Shown: one piece after another, positions 21,798 to 32,250 of the stretch
How positions within the stretch are numbered: position 1 is the first letter of the stretch
Layout: the number at the start of each line of letters is the position of its first letter
Source: Platanthera guangdongensis
Lineage: Eukaryota > Streptophyta > Magnoliopsida > Asparagales > Orchidaceae
Direction: 5' to 3'
NCBI GenBank assembly: GCA_039583875.1
Contig: CM077158.1
Span: 233,794,453 to 233,858,452, forward strand
Length of the DNA stretch: 64,000 nucleotides
Program-made: the position numbers and the translations under genes
Notes under the pieces: generated by a model
What the model saw: the letters and a program-made list of their open reading frames with translations, nothing else
Told to the model about the DNA's origin: nothing
The model's database searches: none

Positions 21798-22768
21798 TGA
21801 GATTAAAGTCTATTTAGTAGGACTTAATCGCTTGCTTATGTTTTAAATTTTAGAACCATAGTCTGCTTTCATTCAAGCATCCAGAGTTGAGTACACTGAA
21901 GTATTTCAGATGCTATCTGATGAAAGCTAAAGATGATTAGTTGTCAGTCATTCTAAATTTGATTACTTACACAATTATTTTATTCAAAAGTTGAATTGGG
22001 TATCATTCCAAAAAGGAATACTAAAGTTGCTGATATGAGTCCTGATGTTATGATTATTAATTATATCATTCCAAACGTGATGATATGATGGTCACAGCTT
22101 GTTGTATCATTCCAAACTTGATGATATAACACAATTGTGAAATAATGAATAATATTCTTAATAATCGATGAAACATATTTTGATTTTATGAAATCAAATT
22201 TCTAATTTTGTGTAAATTAGATAGAGATGCTGATATGCGATTCTTTCTTCCTGCTTAGAGTATTAAGTTCTTTTACTGCTAGAATTAATAATTTTAATTT
22301 TGATTGCCAAATGTTAGAATTCATAAAGATTTGTCTCATGACATTCTTATGGCGTTTGTTTGCAGATCAAATGGAGATTGGAGGAGAGAAAGTTGATTTC
22401 GACCCGGATGAAAATGATTTGCTATTTGTGTAGATCAATTTTCAGTTTGAGTTTTTCTTTCAGATTTCCTAATGCTATGTTTGGGACTATGTGCTTGAGT
22501 TTAGATATTTTGTATTCTAAAACTCATATTTGTGCTTTCTGAAAACTCACATTTTAGTCGTTATTAACTCTTGTTTAAGTAAGTTGTACTGTGCTAACAC
22601 CTTTTTACAATATAGAAGGATATTGTTGAGCTATATTGAATTAGGTGCGACATGTGCTGAATGAGTTGTGGTTAGGATCTGATAGGAATTCAACAACCTA
22701 TAGTCGGATATTTAGGGTTTGCCTATAAATACTCATGCTAGCGACAACGAGTAAATCGTTCCAAACTA
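21798..22768 (+). repeat. 3' LTR of copia C (U3, truncated)
   Basis: AT-rich sequence of about 970 bp between the polypurine tract and element D, with a TATA box (22724-22731) near its end. R-U5 is missing because D begins at 22769. It contains a threefold short repeat, tatcattccaaa(a/c)(g/t)tgatgat, near 22000-22130. No gene is seen in it. Confidence 0.55.
22724..22731 (+). promoter_or_regulatory. TATA box in the 3' LTR of copia C
   Basis: TATAAATA in the context tttgcctataaatactcatg, preceded by about 900 bp of U3-like sequence. Confidence 0.5.
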
Positions 22769-24312
22769 GACGGTTCTAGCCCCTTTGGGCAAATCGACCA
22801 AAGTTCAAGTGTGGTTTTGCAGTAGAGAATCCATCTCATCATCTATGATTTTTTTTCCATAATAGAGAATCCCTAGATCGCATCGCCTCCTTATAGGTTG
22901 ATGGATCAGCTTCCACTTGGTAAGTCATAAAGTCTGTATTGAAGCTCTTAGACACTCGTTCTTTGTTAAATAACCTTTTAGACGCTAAATCAGTAGTGTC
23001 TATAGGCTCAGTGTCAGAGTTTATTATTTCTGGCTTAACAATAGCCTCAGTAGTAGTAGCTGGCAGACCTGAAAGCGTTACGTTTTTATTCTTAAGAAAC
23101 TTATTCTCAAAGAAAACCGCATATTTAGATTCTATTACAGTATTAATCGAGAGATCTAGAAATCTGTCTGCAACACTATCCTCTGCACATCCTAGATAGA
23201 CGTAAGTGTTCTTCCTAAGTCCAATCTTAGCTCTTCTAAAGTCAGGTATCCTAACATAAGCGATACAGCCCCAGGTCTTAAGATTATCAAATCTAGGAGG
23301 TCTCTTAAATCAAAGCTTATAGGGTGTTTGCTTCAACTCAGTATGAGAAACTTTATTAACAATGTGATTTGACGTGATGACGGCTTCACCCCAATAATCG
23401 TAGGCATGCAAGCAGTTAACAACATGGAATTCAACATTTCTGTTAAAATCCTATTTTTCCTTTCAGCAATACCATTGGATTGTCGTGAATACGGGGCAGT
23501 CGTTTCAGAAATTATGTCATTGCTGACAAGAAAATCTCTAAACTCCCCCAAGACATATTCATCTTCTCTATCACTCCTTAGTCTTTTTTTTTTCATGTCT
23601 AGTTGATTTTCAACTCTATTTTTGAATATACACAATTTTTCAAAAACTTCATTTTTGGATTTAAGTAGGTAAATGCGACTGAATATAGAGTAGTCGTCGA
23701 TAAAAACTATCATATACTTCCGACCTACTCTTGTAACAGTTTTTGTAGTCACATATGTCAGAATGTATTAACTCTAGTAATTGTGTGCTCCTAGAAACCT
23801 GACTAAAAGGTGTTCTACTTATCTTTGTCTGATCACAAATTTCACATTTGTCAAATTTAATTATTGTGTCTACGAGTATGTTGTGAGTTGTAGCTAGCAG
23901 TAGTAGTTTTCTATTGTTCACGTGTCCTAGTCTTGCATGTAAAGTCATATGATCTATTAGATTTGAGCTAACCTGATTTACTACTTCATTTGCTAGACTC
24001 AACATATGCATCCCATTTACTACATAAGCACAACCAAAATAATGTGAGTGAACTATAAGGGTTACTCGACCACCATTAAGGTTAAACGACATTCCCGCAT
24101 CGCATAACAGACTAATAGAAATTTAATTAGCAGCTAATGAGAGTATAAATTTAACATTTTTTAAAAGTAAATGCGTACCTGAAGAGAGAGTCAGAGTAGC
24201 ATTTTTCACCCTCAACACATCAACTACATCGTCATTAGCAACATTGACAGTCTCTTTAACTTTTTTGACATCCTGCAGAAGCACATAATTGTTGCAGACG
24301 TGGCAGAAAAAC
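22769..24312 (-). pseudogene. Protease, integrase and reverse transcriptase start of copia D
   Basis: On the minus strand, after the gag stop, the protease region is frameshifted (CHVCNN and VKKVKETVNVAND remain, about 24300-24200). GAG-pre-integrase lies at 23661-24092 (LHARLGHVNN ... CEICDQTK). The integrase core lies at 23333-23752: FIDDYSIFSRIYLLKSK, LRSDREDEYVLGEFRDFL and NGIAERKNR, the end of the DDE core, which C has lost. The remaining stretch to 22769 carries the linker and the first reverse transcriptase residues, with several frame breaks. It has no MITE. Confidence 0.82.
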
Positions 24313-25218
24313 CTAAATCGAGCCACCACTCTGAACTGGTCTTCCCTTTTCCGACCATGCAACAAAGTCGGTAGGCGCAGTCTGACAAACCATATTGGCT
24401 TTGTTATCAGTCCTGGGTGTGTTGGATTCACCCCTTTTGGACTGCTTGCACTCGGAAGTGCAGTGACCCCACTTGTTGCAGTTGTAGCACTTGCTTTTGA
24501 ACTTTTTAATCTTTTTGCTGGTGCCAGGAATTGCGGGTGCACTGGCCGGTGGTTTGGTCTTTCTAGGCTTAGTCTTGCGTTTAGGATATGTGAGCATGTT
24601 AGCAGCAGAGGTCTGCTTGCTAACTATCTCCAAGGCATGGCTAGTCTGGTTCCCATCCTCAATGCATATGAAGCGCTTGAGGTCTTTCAGACTCACCTGC
24701 ATTTTTTTCTGATACATTTCAGTCTTAAAAGAGTACCATGCCGAGGGTAATTTGAAAATTATTGCTCCTGCAACAAAACCATCAGATAAAGGAATGTTCT
24801 CACTGTTCATCTTGTCCACCAGAGTGTCAAAATCAGCTACATGTTGAAGGATTTCTCTTTTCTCGGTGAAGGTGAAAGCCATGAATTTGTCCACCAGGTG
24901 CGTCTTGGACATGTTCTCTTCCTCTCTGAACTGCTTCTGCAGTGCGTCCCAGATCTTCTTGGCATTTTTCATCTTAATGTACGTCTCTGCAAGTTTATTT
25001 GAGAGGCAGTTGAGAAGGTAATCATGACAAAAATTCTCGTCGTTGATCCAGTTATCATCGTCCTCTCCTCCTCTATAATACTCAAAATCGGACTGCACAG
25101 TATAGAAAATATTCAGATATTTCATGTTGAACTGCGTGTTCCACTTCCAGGCACTGTACTCAGAGTTGGAGAATTTCTCCAGCTTGATCATCGGCACGGG
25201 AGAATTCCCTTTCGACAT
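24313..25218 (-). CDS. gag of copia D (uninterrupted)
   Basis: A frame of 301 codons plus stop from the ATG at 25218 (MSKGNSPVPMIKLEKF), chosen because it matches the start of the C gag; the frame is also open 7 codons further upstream. It holds the copia gag/UBN2-type region (EYSAWKWNTQFNMKYL, DFDTLVDKM, LKRFICIED) and one zinc knuckle, CYNCNKWGHCTSEC, near residue 250. Gag would package the RNA in a particle. The end of the frame shifts out at the protease boundary, so gag is intact but the polyprotein is not. Elsewhere D is decayed, so loss of function is likely despite the open frame. Confidence 0.82.
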   Translation of the reverse strand: MSKGNSPVPMIKLEKFSNSEYSAWKWNTQFNMKYLNIFYTVQSDFEYYRGGEDDDNWINDENFCHDYLLNCLSNKLAETYIKMKNAKKIWDALQKQFREEENMSKTHLVDKFMAFTFTEKREILQHVADFDTLVDKMNSENIPLSDGFVAGAIIFKLPSAWYSFKTEMYQKKMQVSLKDLKRFICIEDGNQTSHALEIVSKQTSAANMLTYPKRKTKPRKTKPPASAPAIPGTSKKIKKFKSKCYNCNKWGHCTSECKQSKRGESNTPRTDNKANMVCQTAPTDFVAWSEKGRPVQSGGSI

Positions 25219-26089
25219 TGTGTGTCTCTTTCCAAACAATAATATTTCACTAGCAAGTTAAATCACAAGCAGAAAAACTAAAAAGAGATCACCTGAGCCG
25301 CGAAGACGATGAGTTCTTTAGATCCAATCCAGTAATATTGTTTTGCTCTCCAAGCAACAGTGAACGTAAATGCAAAAGATTTCACGTTGAGTTGCACAAA
25401 TGCACTCCCCGGCGACGACCAGAAAACTGAAAACGCAACACTGTTCTGACCGGAAGACCTCCAAGCAAGTCTACTGGAACAAATTCTGTAAACTCCACAA
25501 ATCAGCAAAAAATGTTGCACCAACACCAAGTCACTGGATCTGGACAACAAGAGTCTGCAGCAAAAGTGTCATTCTCCTTCTCAACAAATGGCCTGAATCT
25601 GCTGGCGGAGGCTCTGCGACAAGAGGAAAAACGTAAAGGGACTTCCTCCTCCACAAGCAGCGATGGAGGACTGCAGCGGCAGTGAGCAAGCAGCCACGAA
25701 ATCGTGGTGTGATCGTGGCCCGACGGGCTATGTCCACACTAGCGGAGTTTGTTGTTCCTTTCCTTTTATCGACGGTCGAAGTTTGCGAAGAACGGGGAAA
25801 AACGCGAGAAGAAACCTATTTTCTTCCCGATATGGGCAAATCTGGCGGCGCAGGAAGCACTGATATACCAGAGAGCGGCGGCCTCTCTTCCTTGCAGGTG
25901 ATGCGCAGACAGAAGGCGCAGATCCACCTCGCGGGAACAGTGACGACGACTCTCCAGTGACGAGAAACTCGCGATTTCGGACAGGGTCTAGCGGCGGCAA
26001 TCTCACCAAAACCGATGGCCCTTCGCAGTGAAACTCGTGATCTGCTACAGGAAGATTTCCAGATCTCAATCTCACACAGGAGAGGCTAG
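25219..26089 (-). repeat. R-U5 of the 5' LTR and leader of copia D
   Basis: Reverse complement of 17199-18067 with scattered differences. GC-rich; open stretches on both strands but no protein domain. It breaks off at 26089, where the sequence becomes an Athila LTR. Confidence 0.6.
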
Positions 26090-26816
26090 GGCCCAATCCA
26101 GATCTTGGAGGGAAGGGAGTTGCTTCTACTTGCTTTTCTTAGCATTTTTAGGATATTATCTTTTAATTTTATTTTTAGAGTATTTCAGCTTAAAGTTTTC
26201 ATACCTTAATGCTTTTTCAATTTTCCTTTTATCGTACTTGTAATATTCTTGCAAACTCTCCTCGTAATGTCTTTATGCCCTTTTTGTAACTGCTATTCAA
26301 GAAGAAATAAAATAGTTTGCTATTCCCTCTCCCTCTCTCTCTCCTTCTTGTTATTCATATTTTTAATATGATTTTCATTCTCTACATCACGAGTAACTAA
26401 ATCCTCATAGTACTCGATCTTGATGATCCGATGATGAGTTGATCAGTTATGATGCTTTATCTTTCTTCTTCTTTTTAGGGATTAAGCCTTTGATTTACTC
26501 TTGACTTATTTCGAATGAAACTATATTATCGATATGTAATCTCCGTTTAGGTTTTCACTCTTAGCTAATAGAGAGGCTCATAGTTTGAAGTGAACATTCA
26601 AGAGTAAAGAGAGTTGCACACACCTCTCGAGAGAGGATGACGTAAATCTTCCGGATTGGAGTGAAATCCAATAGAGGGGTTCATTACTTAAGGCGAGCTT
26701 TAGGTATCCGAATACGGGACGAGAGTTCGGTCGGATCTTCTTAAACTCAGTTGGGCATGTCTTCCAGAGAAGCATGTTCAAGCTTTGGGAACAAGTGCTT
26801 ATGATCTTGGACGCAA
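26090..26816 (+). repeat. Athila LTR fragment (R-U5 part)
   Basis: It matches 9247-9949 of element B in the same orientation, from ccaatccag...gagggaaggg to gttcaagctttgggaac. Neither LTR end nor primer site is present, so both ends are truncated. A third copy of the same LTR portion besides A and B. Confidence 0.85.
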
Positions 26817-26843
26817 AATCTGGGCATATTTTCAAAGTACGCC

Positions 26844-26946
26844 CGATACATGCATTTTTAGGAAAAGTGCTCAACACAAAAGTTGTAGATCTCAGTTGAG
26901 ATCTACAACTTTCGTGGTGAGTATTTTTCCTAAAAATACATGTACG
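26844..26946. repeat. Inverted repeat hairpin of about 100 bp
   Basis: Perfect 14-bp core arms (agttgtagatctca at 26881-26894 and its complement at 26897-26910) around a 2-nt loop, extended outward by imperfect pairing to arms of about 50 bp (atttttaggaaaa against tttttcctaaaaat). It lies between an Athila LTR fragment and element E. It could be a small MITE or a secondary structure of the neighbouring LTR. Confidence 0.8.
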
Positions 26947-27927
26947 AAAAGTTTTTCGAAAAGACACGAAAAATTATGAGATTTTGAAGTGCGGCTAGCC
27001 AATAATGAATTGTGTTAACAATCACCTTAATTAAAAATTAGGAAATTGTATTTATTAAGGAAGTCTCGGTAGATGAAGGCAGGAACCCGAACACAGAAAC
27101 GAAAAGTTTTCGTTTCTCTACTTGTCGGTATCCCGTACGGTCGCCCCTGTCGAATCGACACTCCATCCTGCTCGACACCGACAACGCCGCCGCTCAACTG
27201 CCGCCTCCATTGTCGTTCCTCGACGATCCAGCCGAAGATCGCACGCACCGACGAAAACCTGACGCTCCAACCAACCAGCGCCTTCTCGACGAATAGGCGA
27301 TCTCCTTCAGTCAACGCCGCCGGGAACTTTCCCTCCACACGCTGGCGACCTCTTCCAACCCACGCCAGCCACACGTCTCAAGTTTCTCTCTCCGGTGAAC
27401 GTCTGGCCCCACGACCTTTGCTGTTGCTGTCGATTGCACGCGACCTTCCGACAACAGAGGGTTTCAGCGGCCATTCTTCCAGCAAACAGTGGCAACAACG
27501 ACCATTCTCTGCCACGGATTTGGAGACGGCTTGTTCTCCTGCGGTATCAATACCTTTCCCTGCTCTAATTTTTCTAGTGTTAAATTTATGCAATCTTTTA
27601 AATAATTAAGAGCTTGCCCGAACGTTCTAGCCACCAAAATCGCCGTCTATTTCATAAATTATTGTTTGTGGATTGTGCTTGTAAACGTACCAATCCCGCG
27701 ACGGTTCGAACCGTTAAGCACTGACAAATTCTCTGAATAACGAATTTGTTGACGTTTGTCGATAAGAGTAGTTTTACGCGCGAGCATCTCGTTTTGGTCC
27801 GCTTGGTGCATCGTAAAATTTAAATTAATTATTTATTTTCAATTCCATTGTTCTTTTTATAACAAAATAAAATAACATTTTGCTTAAAAATTAATTATTT
27901 AAGAAGCCTGGATTCGAGTCTACATCA
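26947..27927 (+). repeat. Probable 5' LTR of gypsy element E
   Basis: Sequence upstream of a degenerate initiator-Met-type primer site. It ends ...tctacatca, like the LTR end of element I (...cctacatca). The left boundary was not found; the first part is mixed, then GC-rich (27070-27540), then AT-rich. A 178-codon open stretch at 27073-27609 has no recognisable domain and is not called as a gene. Confidence 0.4.
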
Positions 27928-27930
27928 GTT

Positions 27931-27942
27931 TGATATTAGAGG
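27931..27942 (+). promoter_or_regulatory. Degenerate primer binding site of element E
   Basis: TGATATTAGAGG differs at three positions from TGGTATCAGAGC, complementary to initiator tRNA-Met. It stands 3 bp after a CA-ended LTR-like boundary and about 180 bp before a gag frame. Confidence 0.55.
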
Positions 27943-28120
27943 GTATGTGATTCACTCCTATCGCGAATCACGTGATCCCAATTTCAACATTTTTTAAAAC
28001 AAATCTATTTTAAAATATTTATAACTTTATTTTAAAAAAATCATCGAAATTTTTTCACTCATTTTAAAATTATTATAATCAAGCTTTTCTAAATAAAAGT
28101 AACAAGTCAAATAATTTTAA

Positions 28121-28652
28121 ATGAAAAATCGTGTAGGAAATTTTGAGGATAACGTCACCGCCCTGAGTACACAAATTCAAAACCTCACGAACTCTATTGA
28201 AGCGCTAACTGCAAGTGTCAACGAGAACCAAAGGAGCGTAGGTCAAACGATCACTGAGTTACGTGTGAATGTGAATGCGTTAGAGGCCAACCAACACTTA
28301 GGCCTAATTCCACCACCCCCTGTCGAGCATTTTCCAAATCGTAGGAATTTGGCGCAATAAAATCCACGACATCTCGAGCCGGTAGTCCACAATATAAAAG
28401 AACTGCCTTGTTGGGATTTATGAATAAAATTAGATGTCGCCGATTTTGAGGGACGGATAGAGCGTGAGAGTTGCCTGCATTGGTGTGATAGGATGAATCG
28501 TTACTTAATTTGGAAGCAATTTCCACTAACTAGGCAAGTAGAGTATGTCGTCCTTAGGCTAAAGGGGTCCGCTTTAGTCCGATGGGGACAACTAGAGCTC
28601 GCTAGATTCAATTTAGGGTTATCTCCCATCACCACCTGGAATGAATTTAAGG
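28121..28652 (+). pseudogene. gag of gypsy element E, cut off at 28652
   Basis: The start at 28121 is followed by a heptad-like stretch (VTALSTQIQNLTNSIEALT), likely a coiled coil, and a proline patch before a stop at 28358. The same frame continues after it (another stop at about 28420) with the Ty3/gypsy retrotransposon gag domain: LDVADFEGRIE, RMNRYLIWKQFPLTRQVEYV, LRLKGSALVRWGQLELARF, TTWNEFKVR. The domain is broken at 28652 by Athila LTR sequence. Blocks resemble chromovirus-type gag, but the lineage is not certain. Confidence 0.78.
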
Positions 28653-29573
28653 TCAGGTACACGCCCGTGTAGGGGGGCGTGTCACGTGCGGTGCGACTGT
28701 GGTTAGCGACTTTTGGGCCGCGCCTGCGCTTCATTGAATGTGCAGAACACGCCCCAGGTACACGCCCGAGCCGGGCATGACCCGGGGGCGTGTACGATGC
28801 TTTTTCGAGAACTAGACTTCGGACCATGACTTCATCTGGGTTTAGTTACACACCCTAAGTACACGCCCTGGGAGGGCGTGACCTGGGGGCGTGTAACAGG
28901 AGAAAACCCCAAAACCTGAAAAACAAAAAAGAAACTAAGAACAATAATTATAAAAAGAAACTAAATATGGGCTAATTGCATACATTTAAAGTAATAAAAT
29001 TCTAACTTTTACCCTAGTAAATTAAACTAGAAAAGGTATTATCAAATTCCCCTAAGCTTATGCTTTGCTTGTCCCCAAGCAATGATATATAAATTAGCTA
29101 ACATAAAAGTAACAAATCCAAAAGTTCTAATTATGCTAAACACAAGTACCATGAGAAATTCTAAGTAAGGAGAAAATGAAAAGTAAGCATAAAACGAGTA
29201 CTTAAACATGATTTAATAATTTATAAATTTTACTAACAAAAATTATTCATCCAAAATTTTAACCAGAATTCTTTTAAATAGATCTAAGACAACAAGTGAG
29301 TAAGCGCATTGAGTTGTTATTAGATCCAAGAGACATTATAACTATATCAATCAAATAATGAAAATCTAAATTCATACCCAAAACTTAACTAATATAATTT
29401 TTTTCTCTGCCTAGCTAATAAACAAACCTATGAACACGAATCAAAAAGACTTATTAGGACAGAAATGTTTGGCTTAGATAAATAATTATGAGTGAAATTC
29501 AAAGATAAACATGGTGGCTAAAATCACGCTAAATTAAAGCACGAGTTTCAAAAATTTCAACATAAAGGGTGAA
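28653..29573 (-). mobile_element. Athila fragment: 3' tail plus U3 of the 3' LTR
   Basis: Read on the minus strand, 29566-29045 is the 3' non-coding tail of the A/B family (29260-29566 matches 530-836), ending in tgcttggggacaagcaaagc and a purine-rich aagcttaggggaatt. The LTR then opens TGATAATACC at 29044 and runs to 28653, where it stops inside U3. This is the only place in the window that shows the true LTR start of the family. No coding sequence. Confidence 0.75.
29045..29059 (-). promoter_or_regulatory. Polypurine tract of the Athila fragment
   Basis: On the minus strand aagcttaggggaatt lies directly before TGATAATACC. Element J has the analogous agtatgagggtatt before TGATAAGTAG. Confidence 0.6.
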
Positions 29574-30375
29574 AAGGACCAATATTGGGTCCGACCGAGC
29601 GAAAGTTGTACCAAAAGAGATCTACCCAAAGTGCGATCGAAAAATGGTAGATCTCTCCCAACAAAAATGCGGGGCTCGCCAAACCCTTTCGGAAATATCG
29701 CGATTAAGGTTGATGCAAATCCAAAAGGAAAACCACGAATAATCTAACGATTCAAATCCAACGCAAAACTTATTTCCGTCCACTAGAACATCAAGAGGGA
29801 ATCACACGTGAGTGGAGAGGATTGTTACCCAAGTCGGAACAGATGATTCCGACTACCTTTGAAGGGGTCGCTCTTCCACGGTTCCGTCGGAGTCGCGCTG
29901 GTTGAAGAGATAGATCGTCCGCCTTGGCCGCTTCACACCAAGGTCCCGTTTCCTCGCCGTAGAAGGAGGCCTTTCTCGGTGAAGGCTTCACGAGAAGAGG
30001 GGCAGCCGGGTTCTCTTCAAAGGGGGGTGCTCGGGTGGAGAGATAGGTGGTCGGGTCCTCTTCCAAGTGGGTTGCTTGAGTGGAGGAGATAGGTGGCCGG
30101 TCCGGTTGTGGGTGGTGAGAGGAGGTGGAGGCTTGGAAGAGGGGTTGAAGGAGTGGGTTGGCCGAAGTTTTTAGAGAGAGAGAGAGAGAGTGAAGGGGGC
30201 GGCCAAGAGAGGTAGAGAGAGAGATGAGGATTAGCAAGAATAGTAAGTTTAGGGTTTCTTCTCATTCCACTAAGTTAAACAAAGAATACATGCCTATATA
30301 TAGGCTTAACAATAAGTCTTGGCTATATGTAGCCCAAAATAAAAATAAAAATAACACACAAAATGGCTACATGCA
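29574..30375 (-). repeat. 3' LTR of element I (end truncated)
   Basis: It starts TGCATGTAGCC on the minus strand at 30375 and matches 35818-36619. The last 196 bp of the right copy (35621-35817) are missing; the sequence passes directly into an Athila fragment. TATA box tatatata at 30295-30302. A proline/serine-rich open stretch (29791-30237) also occurs in the right LTR and is not called as a gene. Confidence 0.88.
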
Positions 30376-30431
30376 GCTCTCAATAAAATATCCCCAAATA
30401 AAATAACATACTAATAATAAGATAAATTTAA

Positions 30432-31061
30432 CTATATATTTGTCTTGCGCCGAGGGCGGAAATTGTAGCGCCGCTCCATACGAACACCACGGCGACGCGA
30501 GTCCTTTGTTGGAGACGAAGGAGGGACTTCCGTTAGCGTGCCGTCATCAACAAATTGGGGGTCGTCGTCAACTTGGGGGCCGTCGTCGCCACCAATCCAC
30601 CCCCGCTTGAAAGGACTCATCACCGATGAGTTGTCTTGAAGATACCGTCGGAGAAGAACACCATCTAAGAGAGCCACTTCCGCTTCTGGGAGCCAAGAGT
30701 CATCAGAGGCGGGGCGATCACGCCAGCGGATCAAGTAGCGGCGCACATCGCCATCAGCAGTGGGAAACACGTCATCCTGGAGAATCCTGTCTGACAAAAA
30801 TGCGGTCCTGGCAAACCTGGGAAAAGCATTAGGCAGCAAAGGGGGAAAATCTATATCATCAACATGGAGCGTACCTCCGTTGGAGACCGACGGAGAGAGC
30901 GAGCCCTTACCCCCCTCAACCCCATACCCATGAGAATCTGTAGTGGAACTAAACGGACAGGAAGATAGTTCTAGTGGCGGAGCAATATATGGCGTTAAAT
31001 CCGAAACATTAAAAACAGGGGAAATACCCCCAATCAGTTGGCAAGTCCAAAAGAAAAGCAT
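30432..31061 (-). pseudogene. C-terminal end of element I pol with chromodomain-like tail
   Basis: The minus-strand frame of 209 codons follows the integrase in a different frame (shift near 31035). Around residues 95-150 it carries DVRRYLIRWRDRPASDDSW followed by LPEAEVALLDG, the pattern of the chromodomain fused to integrase in chromoviruses, where it guides insertion to particular chromatin. The tail is acidic and then basic (RYNFRPRRK). An aromatic residue (Tyr) and two Trp of the chromodomain fold are visible. About 15 codons of the overlap with the integrase frame are shadow sequence. Confidence 0.82.
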
Positions 31062-32250
31062 TGTCTCCTAACCGTTTTAAAATCCGAAAAGGTCCAACTT
31101 GCCGATCCGCTAACTTTTTTAAGGTGCCCGTAGGCAACCGTTCAGGGATGAGACGTACCATGACTAAATCGCCCACTTTCAAGGGAGACACTCTCTTATG
31201 TGCGTTGGCATGAACTTGATAAGATGCGTATTCAGTGGTAAGCGTTTCATTTATGCGTTTGTGAAGATCATGGATGTGAGAGGCAAAGTCCTGTGCAAAT
31301 TGACTTGACTTAAACGATGGCGGTAACGGAAGCAAGTCAAGGGGCACGAGAGCTTTATAACCGTGCACGATCTCATTCGGGGACAAACCCGTGAACCTAT
31401 TTTTGGAATTATTATATGCTAACTGAGCATGAGGGAGGATAAGGTCCCATGTACCCTTGTGGTCTCCCACAAGGCATCGAAGCAAACTACCTAAACTTCT
31501 GTTCACAACTTCTGTTTGTCCATCCGTCTGCGGATGGTACGCGGAAGAGAATAGAAGTTTGGTGCCCATAATCCTCCACAGGGTCTTCCAAAAGTAACTA
31601 GTAAACTTCACATCCCTATCAGTAACTATAGATTTCGGAACTCCTCGATGACCTACCACCTCTTTAAAATATAATTGTGCAACGTGTGACGCGTCATTGA
31701 TTTTATTGCAAGCGATAAAATAAGCCATTTTAGAGAAACAATCTACAACAACTAAGATAGAGTCGTGACGTCGAAATGTGATTGGGAGGCCGAGAATGAA
31801 GTCCATGCTAACGTCTTCCCAAGGGATAGATGGAATCGGAAGAGGGGTATAAAGCCCTGCATTATTTTTGTTCCCCTTAGCCAGTTGGCACGCTCAGCAA
31901 CTACCCATGATCTTACTAACCATGGCCTTAAGACCGGGACAATAAAACTTGTCTTCAACTAACGTGATCGTCTTGTCACGGCCAAAGTGTCCACCTAATC
32001 TGCCACCATGCAATTCCCACACTATGAAGTGTCGTAGGGAGGAACGGGGGATGCAAAGCTTCGAATGGTTAAATAAGTAGCCGTCCCGAATGTAAAAAGA
32101 AGTAATGGTTGTCGGCGAGTCATCTTGAGTGACGAAATAGATATCCTTAAAATCTGGGCAGTGGACGTACTCGTCCTTAATCCTATCGAAGCCAATCACC
32201 TTTACTTCTAGCGTGGAGAGCAATAACGAAACACGACTAAGGGCGTCGGC
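31009..32250 (-). pseudogene. Integrase of element I
   Basis: The zinc-binding region lies at 31894-32223 (ELHGGRLGGHFGRDKTI and a CxxC stretch CQLAK following a stop near 31892). The core lies at 31009-31806: MDFILGLPITFRRHDSILVV, VDCFSKMAYFIAC, SIVTDRDVKFTSYFW and SSAYHPQTDGQTEVVNR, including the DD(35)E residues. The C-terminal GPF/Y-type stretch (VGPFRILKRLGDNAF) follows. One stop and one frameshift break an otherwise well preserved domain. Confidence 0.87.

Larger units (their letters stand above)
16991..22768 (+). mobile_element. Ty1/copia retrotransposon C (decayed)
   Basis: Order: LTR remnant, gag with CCHC knuckle, protease, GAG-pre-integrase, integrase, reverse transcriptase, RNase H, polypurine tract, LTR. 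Integrase before reverse transcriptase identifies it as copia. Many stops are present, a MITE interrupts integrase, and about 330 bp after the integrase core are missing relative to D. Its first 3.2 kb match D (22769-26089) in inverted orientation. Confidence 0.85.
22769..26089 (-). mobile_element. Copia element D, 5' half in inverted orientation
   Basis: On the minus strand: LTR/leader (26089 down), gag, protease, integrase, start of reverse transcriptase. It belongs to the same family as C and ends at 22769 within the first part of reverse transcriptase. Together with C it forms an inverted repeat with arms of about 3.2 kb. At 26089 it meets an Athila LTR fragment without visible target duplication. 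Confidence 0.85.

Noticed and set aside
27073..27609. 178-codon open frame
   Set aside because: It lies in GC-rich LTR-like sequence upstream of a primer site, with no recognisable domain and overlapping frames on the other strand.
27700..27730. tRNA-like B-box (ggttcgaacc)
   Set aside because: No A-box or cloverleaf at the right distance; part of a short palindrome.
29791..30237. 148-codon proline/serine-rich frame, also at 36033-36509
   Set aside because: It lies wholly inside both LTRs of element I; duplication with the LTR explains its presence.
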